64,000 nucleotides of DNA from Nisaea sediminum (GTDB lineage: Bacteria; Pseudomonadota; Alphaproteobacteria; Thalassobaculales; Thalassobaculaceae). A program made the position numbers and the translations under genes. The stretch lies in NCBI RefSeq assembly GCF_014904705.1, contig NZ_JACZCQ010000001.1, positions 310,001 to 374,000 of the forward strand, in the 5' to 3' direction. The notes beneath the pieces were generated by a model, which was not told the origin of the DNA, made no database searches, and saw only the letters and a program-made list of their open reading frames with translations. Positions 8,368 to 17,019 of this stretch are shown here, one piece after another; the stretch's first letter is position 1, and each line of letters starts with the position of its first letter.

Positions 8368-9333
8368 ATGGAGAAGCTTTTCCGCGCGGTCGATGAGCCG
8401 TTTCCCGGTAACTATGCGAGGCAGGCCATCGAGGAGAGCCGGAGCTTCGTGACAGGCTGGTACGCCAAGGCGGACCGGATACCGACGCCGGAAGACTGCC
8501 GGCGGCGCGTCGCGGAGAGCATGCCGGAGATGTTGCCGGTCTTCGATGCGATGGGGGAGTTCTCTGGCGGCGATCCCGCGATGATTGCGGCGCTTGCCGG
8601 GATCGATCCGCCGCCTCTGATCCCCGCCGGATGCACCGTCCGAGCCTTTACGCGGCCGGAGCCGACAATGCTCCGGAACTACGACTTCCATCCGGATGCG
8701 ACCTCCGCCGTCATCCTCCGTTCTCGCTGGAGCGGTGTCAGGGTGCTCGGCATGAGCGAGGGTGTGAGCGGGCTGCTCGACGGGGTAAACGAACATGGCG
8801 TCGCCGCGGCGCTGACCTTTGGCGGGCGGCACGTCTACGGGCAGGGTTTCGGCATCGTCCAGATTGTCCGGTACCTGCTCGAGGTGTCTCGCGATCTGAG
8901 GGACGCGGCCGAGGTGCTGCGGCGTGTGCCCTGTGCCTGGGCGCAGAACCTGCTGGTGCAGGACCGGAGCGGAAAGGCGCTCTGTGCCGAACTTGCGCCG
9001 GATCGCCCGCCGCTGATCGTCGAGGCCGATACGGTGACGAACCATCAGGCCGATGAGGTGCCGAGAGAAAGCTCGCGTTGGCGGTTTAAGACCGCCTGCA
9101 GCCTGGCGGACAATGCCGATGCGGGGCGGACTGTATTCACGGAAGGTAAGCTCTGCCTCGACGATTTCGACGGTTGGCTCGGCACGCTCTATACGGCGGA
9201 GTACCGTCCGGCGCGCGGGAGCGTCCGCTTTCATTGGGGTGCGGACAGTTGGGAGCAATCGCTCGACCGGTTCGAGGACGGCGCCCGCAGGATCGCCTAC
9301 GGCGTCGGCGCGGTGCCGCGTCTGGTGGCGTAG
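8368..9333 (+). CDS. C45-type acyltransferase/hydrolase (Ntn-hydrolase fold)
   Basis: 321-aa protein resembling the acyl-CoA:6-aminopenicillanate acyltransferase (peptidase C45) group of Ntn hydrolases. The probable autoprocessing nucleophile is Cys89 in PAGCTVRAF, followed by the family RNYDF motif (LRNYDFHPD). Members cleave themselves before the Cys and then hydrolyse or transfer acyl groups on amides. It is co-transcribed with the AraC/GyrI regulator (5-base gap), suggesting induction by its substrate. Its 3' end overlaps the convergent MFS gene by 37 bases. Confidence 0.75.
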   Translation: MEKLFRAVDEPFPGNYARQAIEESRSFVTGWYAKADRIPTPEDCRRRVAESMPEMLPVFDAMGEFSGGDPAMIAALAGIDPPPLIPAGCTVRAFTRPEPTMLRNYDFHPDATSAVILRSRWSGVRVLGMSEGVSGLLDGVNEHGVAAALTFGGRHVYGQGFGIVQIVRYLLEVSRDLRDAAEVLRRVPCAWAQNLLVQDRSGKALCAELAPDRPPLIVEADTVTNHQADEVPRESSRWRFKTACSLADNADAGRTVFTEGKLCLDDFDGWLGTLYTAEYRPARGSVRFHWGADSWEQSLDRFEDGARRIAYGVGAVPRLVA

Positions 9334-10475
9334 CCGCGCCTGATCGTGATCGGCAGGGCGGTCAGAACAAGCAGAAGCGCCGCCAAGAAGAGGCCTGCCG
9401 AAAAGCTCCCGGTCAATCCGTGCATGTAGCTCGCGGCGGGCGGGCCGATGATCTGCCCGGTCGCGAAGGCGGCGGTCAGCACGGCGATATGGCGGCTGAC
9501 ATCGCCCGGAGGCGCGATGACATGGGCTTCCTTCATGCCGGCCATGGTGACGACCATGAAGGTGCCGCCGACCATGAGCCCTGAGAGAATGATCGACGCC
9601 ATGTTCGGCATCAGCGCGGGCAGGACAAGGCCAAGCGCCATCACCGCCTGTGCCGCCGCCCAGACCGGACGGTTGCCATGGCGGGCGAAGAGCTTGCGCG
9701 CCGCGACGGTCGAAAACGCGGCGGCAAGGCCGAAGACCGGCCAGCTCCAGCCGAAGACGAGCGGGTCGGACACGATCTCGCGCGCCATCAGCGGCAGGTA
9801 GGTCGCGGGGATGATATAGCCGAGACCCATCGCGCCGTACGCGATCACGACGCGCCATTCGAGCGGGGCTTTTTCGGTGATCTCATGGCCTGTTCCGCGC
9901 TTTGTCGACGGGACTTCGCCGCCGATCAGAAAAGACAACAGGGCGGCCAGCCCGAGTGTGCCGCCGCCAAGGGCAAGCCAGGACGCGTCGGCGGAGAGAC
10001 CCGTCACCATGAAGCCGAGACAGGCGAGCCCGGCGAGCGCGATGCCGCTGCCGACTCCGGCGAAGACCCATCCCTGGCGCTGGGTCTCGCCCGCATCCGC
10101 GAGCGCCTTGACGACATGGTTGGAGACCACGATCAGCGTCCAGGCGCTGAAGAGGCCGGCGAGCCAGCGGAGCGCGATCCAGAGCCAATAGGCGTCTGTC
10201 AGGCCCATCGCGGCGGTGACGATGCCGGTGGCGACGAGGGCGAGGCGCAGTGCGTTCCGCGGCGGCAGGGGCAAGTTGGCGGCGGAGAGCGCGCCCATCC
10301 AGTAGCCGACGAAGTTCGCCGCCGCCAGCAGGCTGCCGCCTGAAATGTCGAGCGCGCCGTCCTGCTGCATCATCGGGAAGAGCGGCGTGAAGGCGAAGCG
10401 CCCGATCCCCATCGCCAGAACGAGCGCAAGGAGACCGAGGGCGGCGATCCGGGCCGGTGACGTGCGCTCCGTCAT
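9297..10475 (-). CDS. YbfB/YjiJ family MFS transporter
   Basis: 392-aa, 12-segment major facilitator of the YbfB/YjiJ family. The N-terminal signature ALVLAMGIGRFAFTPLFPMM is characteristic. A central cytoplasmic loop (GGEVPSTKRGTGHEITEKAP) separates two six-helix halves. The substrate is unknown for this family. It is divergent from a LysR regulator with a 113-base shared promoter region, the classical arrangement of a LysR protein controlling its neighbour. Confidence 0.88.
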   Translation of the reverse strand: MTERTSPARIAALGLLALVLAMGIGRFAFTPLFPMMQQDGALDISGGSLLAAANFVGYWMGALSAANLPLPPRNALRLALVATGIVTAAMGLTDAYWLWIALRWLAGLFSAWTLIVVSNHVVKALADAGETQRQGWVFAGVGSGIALAGLACLGFMVTGLSADASWLALGGGTLGLAALLSFLIGGEVPSTKRGTGHEITEKAPLEWRVVIAYGAMGLGYIIPATYLPLMAREIVSDPLVFGWSWPVFGLAAAFSTVAARKLFARHGNRPVWAAAQAVMALGLVLPALMPNMASIILSGLMVGGTFMVVTMAGMKEAHVIAPPGDVSRHIAVLTAAFATGQIIGPPAASYMHGLTGSFSAGLFLAALLLVLTALPITIRRGYATRRGTAPTP

Positions 10476-10544
10476 TCTTCGCTCCCTTCGGCGTGTTGCA
10501 ACGAGGCCGACCTTAATCCGTCTCGAATTTTTCAGAAAATGAAT

Positions 10545-10566
10545 TATAATGAAGTAAGATATCTTA
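10545..10566. promoter_or_regulatory. Divergent promoter and candidate LysR site between the MFS and lysR-type genes
   Basis: TATAAT at 10545-10550 is a perfect -10 hexamer on the plus strand, and ATTATA at 10543-10548 gives the same hexamer on the minus strand. The 12-bp palindrome TAAGATATCTTA (10555-10566) follows. The region is strikingly AT-rich compared with its flanks. Binding by the adjacent LysR protein is inferred. Confidence 0.55.
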
Positions 10567-10588
10567 ATTTGAGAATTCAGGGGGCCCC

Positions 10589-11455
10589 ATGCACGGTCTC
10601 GATCTCAGGACGCTGGAGATCTTCCGCGCCGTTGCCCGCGAGGGCAGTGTCTCGGGGGCGGCGAAGAAGTTGAACCGCGTGCAGTCCAATGTCAGCACGC
10701 GGATGAAGCAGCTCGAGGAGCAGCTGGATCGGACGCTGTTCGAGCGGCGCAAGCGCGGCATTGCCCTGACGCCCGAAGGCGAACTGCTGCTGAGCTATGC
10801 GCGGCGCCTGCTCGATCTGTCGGACGAAGCGTCGGACGCGCTCAGCCAGGACGTGCCGCGCGGCCCGTTCCGGATCGGGGCGATGGAAAGCACCGCCGCC
10901 TCGCGCCTGCCCGACCTGCTATCGCGCTTTCACGCCGCCTGTCCCGAGGTCGCGGTCGATGTGGTCACCGGCACGGCGGGGGCGATCGTCGGAAAGCTGC
11001 TCGGACGGGAAATCGATGTCGGTTTCGTTGCGGAGCCGGTCCGGCACGAGGATCTGGTCTCCGAGGCGGTCTTCGAGGAGGCGCTGGTGCTCGTCGCGCC
11101 GGAAAGCTTCGGGGCGCTGGACGATCCGGGCAGCTTGAGCGGCCGTACCATGATCGCCTTCGAGCAGGGCTGCGCCTACCGGCGCTATCTGGAGGACTGG
11201 CTCCTGGAGTCCGGCGTCGCACCCGGCACGGTGCTGTCGGTCGGCTCTTATCTTGCGATGCTGGCCTGCGTTTCGGCCGGGACCGGTTTCTGCGTCGTTC
11301 CGCAATCGGTGCTGGAGGTGGTTCATTCAAGCGGGCGTTTCAGCCGCAAGCCGCTGGCGGGGAAATTCGCTGCGATCCGCACGCTGATGGTCACGCGCCG
11401 AGGCTATCGCTCGGCAAAGCTCGATGCCTTGAGAGAAAAGCTCCCGGCAGTCTGA
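10589..11455 (+). CDS. LysR family transcriptional regulator
   Basis: 288 aa. Winged helix-turn-helix in residues about 4-62 (LEIFRAVAREGSVSGAAKKL, VSTRMKQLEEQL, LFERRKRGIALTPEG) and a periplasmic-binding-like effector domain from about residue 90. ATG preceded by a G-rich ribosome site. Divergent from the YbfB-like exporter, which it most likely regulates in response to an unknown small molecule. Confidence 0.9.
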   Translation: MHGLDLRTLEIFRAVAREGSVSGAAKKLNRVQSNVSTRMKQLEEQLDRTLFERRKRGIALTPEGELLLSYARRLLDLSDEASDALSQDVPRGPFRIGAMESTAASRLPDLLSRFHAACPEVAVDVVTGTAGAIVGKLLGREIDVGFVAEPVRHEDLVSEAVFEEALVLVAPESFGALDDPGSLSGRTMIAFEQGCAYRRYLEDWLLESGVAPGTVLSVGSYLAMLACVSAGTGFCVVPQSVLEVVHSSGRFSRKPLAGKFAAIRTLMVTRRGYRSAKLDALREKLPAV

Positions 11456-11467
11456 ACCGCCGGGAGC
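11436..11467 (-). terminator. Terminator between convergent lysR-type and Gfo/Idh genes
   Basis: Inverted repeat GCTCCCGGC (11440-11448) / GCCGGGAGC (11459-11467), overlapping the lysR-type stop codon. On the minus strand the stem is followed by TTTTC, so it acts mainly for the Gfo/Idh gene. Confidence 0.65.
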
Positions 11468-11478
11468 AGAATGTTCGA

Positions 11479-12444
11479 TCAGTCGGCGAGGATACCCTCG
11501 ACCAGCTTCTGCACCGAGAGCGCGTCCGCGGCCGAAGGCATGGTGTGCGCCGTTCCATCCATCCAGCGGGCGACATTGTCGATCTGCCGCGGGACGGAGA
11601 TGGCACGCGGGTCTTCCGGCAGTTCCATCGCCAGTTCCCAAGCGCCGCCGGTAGTTTCCTCAAGCACGTAGAAGGTGCTGAGGCGATAGCTCTTCTTCGT
11701 GCCGTAGAAGGTGCCCTCGATCCGGTCCGGACCGACGCCGCCGACGGCCCCGCTGTAGCTCACCGGCACGCCGCCGCAATCGAGCATGGCGTGGACATGG
11801 GTCTCGCAGAGCTTCGGGTCGGCCTGGTAGGTCGGCTTGCTCCAGAGTAGCTTGGCACGCCCGAGGAACCGTTCGGTGACGTAGAGATAATGGGAGGTCA
11901 CCTCGCGGGTATAGCCGCCCTGGTCGCGGAAGCGCAGCCAGTCGGCATCCGCCTGCCAGTCGCGCGGCCACTGCGAGAAATGCATCACCAGCTCGGCGCC
12001 GACGATCTTGCCCATCTCGCCACTCTTCATCGCCGCCTCGATGATCTCGACGCCCTCGAGGGAGGCCTGTGAGAAATTGACGACGTTGGGGGTGCTGGTC
12101 TCTTCCAGGCGGCGGACCATTGCCTCGCTCTCCGGCACGGAAATGCCGAGCGGCTTCTCGCAATAGACCGGCTTGCCCGCATCCATCGCGAGGTCGGCAT
12201 AATGCTTATGGAAGGCCGGCGGGCAGGCGATGTAGACCAGCTCCGTCTCCGCCGACGCGATCATCGCCTCGGCACTGTCCCAGATTTTCATGTCCGGGAA
12301 TTCGGACTTCGCCGTGGCGACGGACTCCGCCGACGGATCCCATGCGCCCATGACCGAAAAGCGGTCATGCGGCAGCATGTACTGGATCATCCGCCGGCCC
12401 ATGATGCCGAGGCCGACGACGACGAGATTGTAGCGCTTGCTCAT
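11479..12444 (-). CDS. Gfo/Idh/MocA family oxidoreductase
   Basis: 321-aa NAD(P)-dependent dehydrogenase. The N-terminal Rossmann fold carries VVGLGIMGRRM, and the family EKP motif appears as YCEKPLGISV. A C-terminal alpha/beta substrate domain follows. Members oxidise or reduce sugars, inositols and related polyols. It follows the gamma-glutamyltransferase gene by 29 bases on the same strand, so co-transcription is likely; no sugar transport genes are near. The substrate cannot be named. Confidence 0.87.
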   Translation of the reverse strand: MSKRYNLVVVGLGIMGRRMIQYMLPHDRFSVMGAWDPSAESVATAKSEFPDMKIWDSAEAMIASAETELVYIACPPAFHKHYADLAMDAGKPVYCEKPLGISVPESEAMVRRLEETSTPNVVNFSQASLEGVEIIEAAMKSGEMGKIVGAELVMHFSQWPRDWQADADWLRFRDQGGYTREVTSHYLYVTERFLGRAKLLWSKPTYQADPKLCETHVHAMLDCGGVPVSYSGAVGGVGPDRIEGTFYGTKKSYRLSTFYVLEETTGGAWELAMELPEDPRAISVPRQIDNVARWMDGTAHTMPSAADALSVQKLVEGILAD

Positions 12445-12473
12445 GTCTCTTCAGGTCTTTCGCTGCGTGTCGA

Positions 12474-14060
12474 TCAGTAACCGGAGGCGTGGCCGTCCTT
12501 GCGCGGGTCGGAACCCGCCTGAAGGATGCCAGTCTCCGGATCGCGCCAGACGCACTGGCTGCCGCCGATCGGCTTCTCCACCCGGTCGAGCTTGTGACCC
12601 TTGGCTTCGAGCGCGGCATAGGTGCCTTCCTCGAAGGCGCATTCGACCTGCAGGGTGCCTTCGGCCGTCGCGAAGCTGCGCGGCGCGTCCATCGCTTCCT
12701 GGATGTCGAGGCCTCGGTCGACGACGTTGGAGACGAAGTTGGCCTGGCCGGTGGACTGATACTGCCCGCCCATCACGCCGAACGGCGCGACAGGAGTACC
12801 GTTCTTGAACGCGAAGCCCGGGATGATGGTGTGCATCGGGCGCTTGCGCGGCTCGATGCAGTTCGGGTGGCCTTCCTTCACGTGGAAGCTGTTGCCGCGG
12901 CTGTGCAGCATGACGCCGGATTTCGGCGCCATGATCATGCTGCCGAAGCCGGAGAAGAGCGAGTTGATGAAGGAGATCGCGTTACCCTGCTCGTCGATGC
13001 AGGAGAGATAGATCGTGTCGCGATGGACCGGGAAATCGCTGTCCTTGAAGTTCCCGGCCTTGTTCATGTCGACCATGGCGCGCATCTGGGCCGTGTGCTC
13101 GTCGCCGAGCATCCACTCGACCGGCACGTTCGAGAATTTCGGGTCGGCCACATAGGCGTTGCGCTGGTTGTAGCCGATCTTGGTGGCCTCGGCGATCAGG
13201 TGCACCCGGTCGGCCTCATTGAGAGACGCGACGTCGAACCCGGAGAGGATGTTGAGGATCATCAGCGCGCAGATGCCCTGGCCGTTCGGCGGGCATTCAT
13301 AGATGTCGTAGCCGCGATAGTTCGTCTTGATCGGCTCGACATATTCGGCGTCGGCTGCGGCGAAATCCTCCATCGTGTGGAGGCCGCCGACAGCGTTCAG
13401 CTTGGCCACCATGTCTTCGGCGACCTCGCCCGTGTAGAAGGCATCGCGGCCGCCGGCGGCAATCTTCTTCAGGGTCTCGGCGAGCTGCGGCTGGCGATGG
13501 ATGCTGCCGGCCTTCGGTGCTTTGCCGTCGACCAGCATGACCTTCGCTGTGTCCGGATCGGCGGCAAGGTCCTCGACCTCACCCTCCCAGTCGAAGGCGA
13601 CACGGGAATGTACGACGTAGCCCTGCTCGGCATAGTCGATGGCCGGCGCCAGGATCTCGGCGAAGCTCTTCGAGCCGTGATCGGCGAGCAGCTTGGACCA
13701 GGCGGCGATGGCGCCCGGCACGGTCACCGCGTGCGGGCTGTGCAGCGGGATCTCGTCCTTGATGCCGAGTTCTTTCAGCTTTGCCAGCGTGGCCGCCTTC
13801 GGTGCCTTGCCGGAGCCGTTGAGCGCGATCGGCTTGCTGGCGCCCTTCGGGGCGTAGAGCGCGAAACAGTCGCCGCCGATGCCGGTCATGGCGGGCTCGA
13901 CCACGCACATCACGGCGCAGGCCGCGATCGCCGCATCGACCGCGTTGCCGCCGGATTTCAGGATCGAGAGGCCGGCGGCCGTGGCCAGCGGATGGCTGGT
14001 CGCAATCGCGGCATTGCGCGCAAAAACGGGGGAGCGGCCGGGAAGCTGAAGGTTTCTCAT
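12474..14060 (-). CDS. ggt: Gamma-glutamyltransferase family protein
   Basis: 528-aa Ntn-hydrolase precursor that normally self-cleaves into two subunits. The large-subunit signature SGGNAVDAAIAACAVMCVVEP and GIGGDCFALYAP are present. The catalytic threonine is in DTIYLSCIDEQGN, with SGFGSMIMAPKSGVMLHSRG after it. The start at 14060 (MRNLQLPGRSP) matches family N-termini; the frame extends 52 codons upstream but without similarity. No signal peptide is visible, so a cytosolic enzyme is expected, unlike E. coli GGT. Substrates may be gamma-glutamyl amides or related N-acyl compounds. Divergent from the BKACE operon (183-base gap). Confidence 0.87.
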   Translation of the reverse strand: MRNLQLPGRSPVFARNAAIATSHPLATAAGLSILKSGGNAVDAAIAACAVMCVVEPAMTGIGGDCFALYAPKGASKPIALNGSGKAPKAATLAKLKELGIKDEIPLHSPHAVTVPGAIAAWSKLLADHGSKSFAEILAPAIDYAEQGYVVHSRVAFDWEGEVEDLAADPDTAKVMLVDGKAPKAGSIHRQPQLAETLKKIAAGGRDAFYTGEVAEDMVAKLNAVGGLHTMEDFAAADAEYVEPIKTNYRGYDIYECPPNGQGICALMILNILSGFDVASLNEADRVHLIAEATKIGYNQRNAYVADPKFSNVPVEWMLGDEHTAQMRAMVDMNKAGNFKDSDFPVHRDTIYLSCIDEQGNAISFINSLFSGFGSMIMAPKSGVMLHSRGNSFHVKEGHPNCIEPRKRPMHTIIPGFAFKNGTPVAPFGVMGGQYQSTGQANFVSNVVDRGLDIQEAMDAPRSFATAEGTLQVECAFEEGTYAALEAKGHKLDRVEKPIGGSQCVWRDPETGILQAGSDPRKDGHASGY

Positions 14061-14243
14061 GATCTCATGACTCGTCTGATCGGAGCGCATTCGTGCGCGG
14101 GCGGGGGGAAATCCATGCTCGAACCGGCGTGGACACCGGAAAGTGGCCTTCCCTAAGATGCGGCGCCTTAAGAGACAAGCGCCGTGGAACATCTTTCCAC
14201 AATTCGGAAGGCGCAACCAGATGGCAGCTTACTGGGGAGCGAA

Positions 14244-15128
14244 ATGAGCCAGAAAACCGTTATCACCTGTGCCCTGACGGGCAGTGCCGACACCGCCGGC
14301 AAGAGCAAGGCCGTGCCGGTCACGCCGAAGCAGATCGCAGACGCTGCGCTGGACGCGCGCAAGGCCGGTGCCGCCGTCGTCCATATCCATGTCCGCGACC
14401 CCGAGACGGGCAAGGCGAGCATGGACCTGGAGCTTTACCGCGAGACCGTCGGCAGGATCCGCGACAGCGGCTCCGACGTCGTCATCAATCTGACCACCGG
14501 GCCGGGCGGCAGCTTCATTCCGGGCGATGTCGAGCCGATCGCGTTCGACAAGGGCACCAACATGAAGACGCCGGAAGTCCGGATGCAGCATATCGCAGAC
14601 CTGCTGCCGGATATCTGCACCCTCGACGTTGCGACGCTGAATTTCGGCGAGCGCGCCATGGTGAACGTGCCGAAGCATCTGCGCGCCATGGCGGACCGGG
14701 CGAAGCAGCTCGGCGTGAAGCCGGAGCTCGAGGTGTTCGACAGCGGCCACGTTCTTCTGGCGAAGCAGCTGATCAAGGAAGGCCATCTCGAATCCCCGGC
14801 GCTGTTCCAGCTTTGCCTCGGCATTCCCTGGGGTGCGCCGGCGACGCCGGAAAGCATGGCCTTCATGAAGAGCCTGCTGCCCGAGGACGCGATCTGGTCC
14901 GGCTTCGGCATCTCGCGCACCGAGTTCCCGATGGTGGCGCAGGCGGCCATGCTCGGCGGGCATACCCGCGTCGGGCTCGAGGACAATCTCTACATGTCCC
15001 GCGGCGAACTGGCGAAGAACAACGCCGTGCTGGTCGAGCGCGCGGTGCAGATCATCGAGAGCATCGGCGGCGAGGTCGCGGACCCGAGCGAGGCGCGCGC
15101 CGCCTTCAAGCTCGGCACGAACGCCTGA
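14244..15128 (+). CDS. Beta-keto acid cleavage enzyme (BKACE, DUF849)
   Basis: 294-aa TIM-barrel zinc enzyme that condenses a beta-keto acid with acetyl-CoA and cleaves it to acetoacetate plus a new acyl-CoA. The metal-binding motif VHIHVRDP gives His47 and His49; INLTTGPGG and the downstream GLEDN also fit the family. ATG at 14244 follows GGGGAGCG and matches the usual N-terminus (KTVITCALTGS). Characterised members include lysine-fermentation Kce and dehydrocarnitine cleavage enzyme. The next genes are an SDR and an MDR dehydrogenase, which could make the beta-keto acid by oxidising a 3-hydroxy acid. The substrate is unknown. Confidence 0.9.
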   Translation: MSQKTVITCALTGSADTAGKSKAVPVTPKQIADAALDARKAGAAVVHIHVRDPETGKASMDLELYRETVGRIRDSGSDVVINLTTGPGGSFIPGDVEPIAFDKGTNMKTPEVRMQHIADLLPDICTLDVATLNFGERAMVNVPKHLRAMADRAKQLGVKPELEVFDSGHVLLAKQLIKEGHLESPALFQLCLGIPWGAPATPESMAFMKSLLPEDAIWSGFGISRTEFPMVAQAAMLGGHTRVGLEDNLYMSRGELAKNNAVLVERAVQIIESIGGEVADPSEARAAFKLGTNA

Positions 15129-15142
15129 TCGGGGAGCGGGAT

Positions 15143-15904
15143 ATGCTGAAGGCCGATCTGAGCGGCAAGAAGGCACTGGTCACCGGCGGCGCGTCCGGCA
15201 TCGGGCGCGCCACGGCGAAGCTGCTGGCCGAATGCGGCGCCGAGGTCGCGGTCAACCACCTGCCGGACGATGTGCGCGGCGAGGAGACGGTGGCGGCGTT
15301 CCGCCAGGCCGGTCTCTCCGCGCAGGCCATCGCCGGCAACGTCGCCGATCCGAAGGATGCCGACCGCATGGTGGCGGATGCCATCGACGCGCTCGGCGGG
15401 CTCGACATCCTGATCAACAATGCCGGCACCCCGGTCTCCGTCGAGCCGATCCCGTTCGAGGATCTGGAGGCGATGACCGAGGAGTTCTGGTCGCAAATCC
15501 TGCAGACCAATCTGATGGGCCCGTTCCGCTGTGCCCGCGCCGCGCGTCCGGCGCTGAAGGAGAGCCGGGGCTGCATCGTCAACACCGCCTCCATCGCGGC
15601 CTTCGGCGGGATCGGCAGCTCGATCGCCTATGCCGCCTCCAAGGGGGCGCTGATGAACCTGACCAAGAACCTCGCCAAGGCGATGGCGCCCGAGGTCCGG
15701 GTCAACGCGGTGGCGCCGGGTCTTGTCAGGACGCCCTGGACCGATGTCTGGCCGCAATCGCGCAAGGACACTTCGGTTGCCAATTCGCTGCTGAAGCGCA
15801 TGGTGGAGCCGGAAGACATCGCCGAGACCATGCTGTTCTTCTGCGCCAACGGCGCCGTGACCGGGCAGACCCTGCTGATCGATTGCGGCCGCTTCGGCGC
15901 TTGA
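15143..15904 (+). CDS. SDR family oxidoreductase
   Basis: Classical short-chain dehydrogenase, 253 aa. Cofactor motif TGGASGIG near residue 16, NNAG, catalytic Ser and YAASKGA (Tyr-x3-Lys), then NAVAPGLVRTPW. ATG at 15143, 14 bases after the BKACE stop, preceded by GGGGAGCG. Probably oxidises a 3-hydroxy acid to the BKACE substrate or a related step; this is inferred from the operon only. Confidence 0.9.
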   Translation: MLKADLSGKKALVTGGASGIGRATAKLLAECGAEVAVNHLPDDVRGEETVAAFRQAGLSAQAIAGNVADPKDADRMVADAIDALGGLDILINNAGTPVSVEPIPFEDLEAMTEEFWSQILQTNLMGPFRCARAARPALKESRGCIVNTASIAAFGGIGSSIAYAASKGALMNLTKNLAKAMAPEVRVNAVAPGLVRTPWTDVWPQSRKDTSVANSLLKRMVEPEDIAETMLFFCANGAVTGQTLLIDCGRFGA

Positions 15905-15929
15905 CCAGACATTCACCGGGAGAATTCCG

Positions 15930-16934
15930 ATGAAAGCCTATGAAATCGTCTCCGACGGCGGCGTCGACGCGCTGGCGCTGAACGAACGGCCGGATCCGAA
16001 GCCGGGGCCGGGTCAGGTGCTGGTGCGAGTCCGCGCCTCCTCGATCAATTACCGCGACCTCTCGACCGTCGAGGATCCGGTGCCGCGGGGCATTCCCTAT
16101 CCGCGCATTCCGAATTCGGACGGAGCGGGCGATGTCGTCGAGGTCGGTGCCGGCGTCACACGCTGGAAGGCGGGCGACAAGGTTTGCGGCTGCTTCTTCC
16201 AGGGCTGGATCGACGGCGACGTGAATGCCGAACTGACGGGCAGGGCGCTGGGCGGAGCGCTCGACGGGATGCTGACGGAATACCGGGTTCTCGGCGAAGA
16301 CGGTCTGGTCCGGCTGCCCGACAACCTGAGTTACGAGGAGGGGGCGACGCTGCCTTGCGCGGCGCTGACGGCTTGGCATTCCCTGGTCGAAGTCGCGCGC
16401 GTCAAGGCGGGAACCACGGTGCTGTTGCTCGGCACCGGAGGCGTCTCCGTGTTTGCGCTGCAGTTCTGCCGAATGATGGGCGTGCGAACCATCTGCACCT
16501 CGTCCAGCGACGAGAAGATCGAGCGCCTTAAGCAGATGGGGGCGGACGAGGTCATCAACTATCGCGCGTGCCCGGACTGGCATCATAACGTTTTGGATTT
16601 GACCGGTGGGAAGGGGGTCGATCACACCGTCGAGGTTGGCGGCGCGGGAACCCTTGAAAGATCGATCGCAGCCACACGCATCGCAGGCAGCATCGGGCTT
16701 ATCGGGATTCTGACCGGCGGCCAGATCAACCCGGTGAACGTGATGCGGAAGTCGATCCGGCTGCAAGGCATCTATGTCGGATCCCGGCGCATGTTCGAGG
16801 ATATGAACGCGGCCATCTCGCTACACGGCCTGAAGCCCGTGATCAGCGAGACCTACGAGCTCGCCGACGCACGTCAGGCCTTCCACGCCATGCGGGCGGC
16901 CGGACATTTCGGCAAGCTGGTCGTCCGCCTCTAA
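15930..16934 (+). CDS. Zinc-type alcohol dehydrogenase-like MDR protein
   Basis: 334-aa medium-chain dehydrogenase. N-terminal GroES-like fold (RASSINYRDLSTVEDP, NSDGAGDVVEVGAGV) and NAD(P)-binding LLLGTGGVSVFALQF. The usual cysteine zinc ligands are not evident, so it may be of the zinc-free type. It follows the SDR by 25 bases (CGGGAGAAT ribosome site) and closes the BKACE operon. Confidence 0.87.
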   Translation: MKAYEIVSDGGVDALALNERPDPKPGPGQVLVRVRASSINYRDLSTVEDPVPRGIPYPRIPNSDGAGDVVEVGAGVTRWKAGDKVCGCFFQGWIDGDVNAELTGRALGGALDGMLTEYRVLGEDGLVRLPDNLSYEEGATLPCAALTAWHSLVEVARVKAGTTVLLLGTGGVSVFALQFCRMMGVRTICTSSSDEKIERLKQMGADEVINYRACPDWHHNVLDLTGGKGVDHTVEVGGAGTLERSIAATRIAGSIGLIGILTGGQINPVNVMRKSIRLQGIYVGSRRMFEDMNAAISLHGLKPVISETYELADARQAFHAMRAAGHFGKLVVRL

Positions 16935-16954
16935 GGCGAAATACGACTCTCATA

Positions 16955-16973
16955 ATGCAATTTTAAATTGCAT
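16955..16973. promoter_or_regulatory. 19-bp palindrome upstream of the patatin gene
   Basis: ATGCAATTT-T-AAATTGCAT, a perfect inverted repeat of 9-bp arms, 46 bases before the patatin ATG and 20 bases after the MDR stop. AT-rich within GC-rich surroundings, which suggests a regulator operator. No cognate regulator is adjacent. Confidence 0.6.
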
Positions 16974-17019
16974 AACTTTCTGCTCTTCTCCATCCTTGCG
17001 AAAGGCATGGAGAAGAGTG

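Noticed and set aside
8170-9858. 562-codon minus-strand frame across the Ntn-hydrolase and MFS genes
   Set aside because: It spans two well-supported genes and has Arg/Pro-rich translation with no family resemblance.
12489-14156. 555-codon plus-strand frame opposite the gamma-glutamyltransferase gene
   Set aside because: Shadow of the minus-strand gene, whose motifs are clear.
14093-15142. Long N-terminal extension of the SDR gene overlapping the BKACE gene in another frame
   Set aside because: The extension is out-of-frame BKACE coding; SDR homology begins at 15143, where a ribosome site lies.
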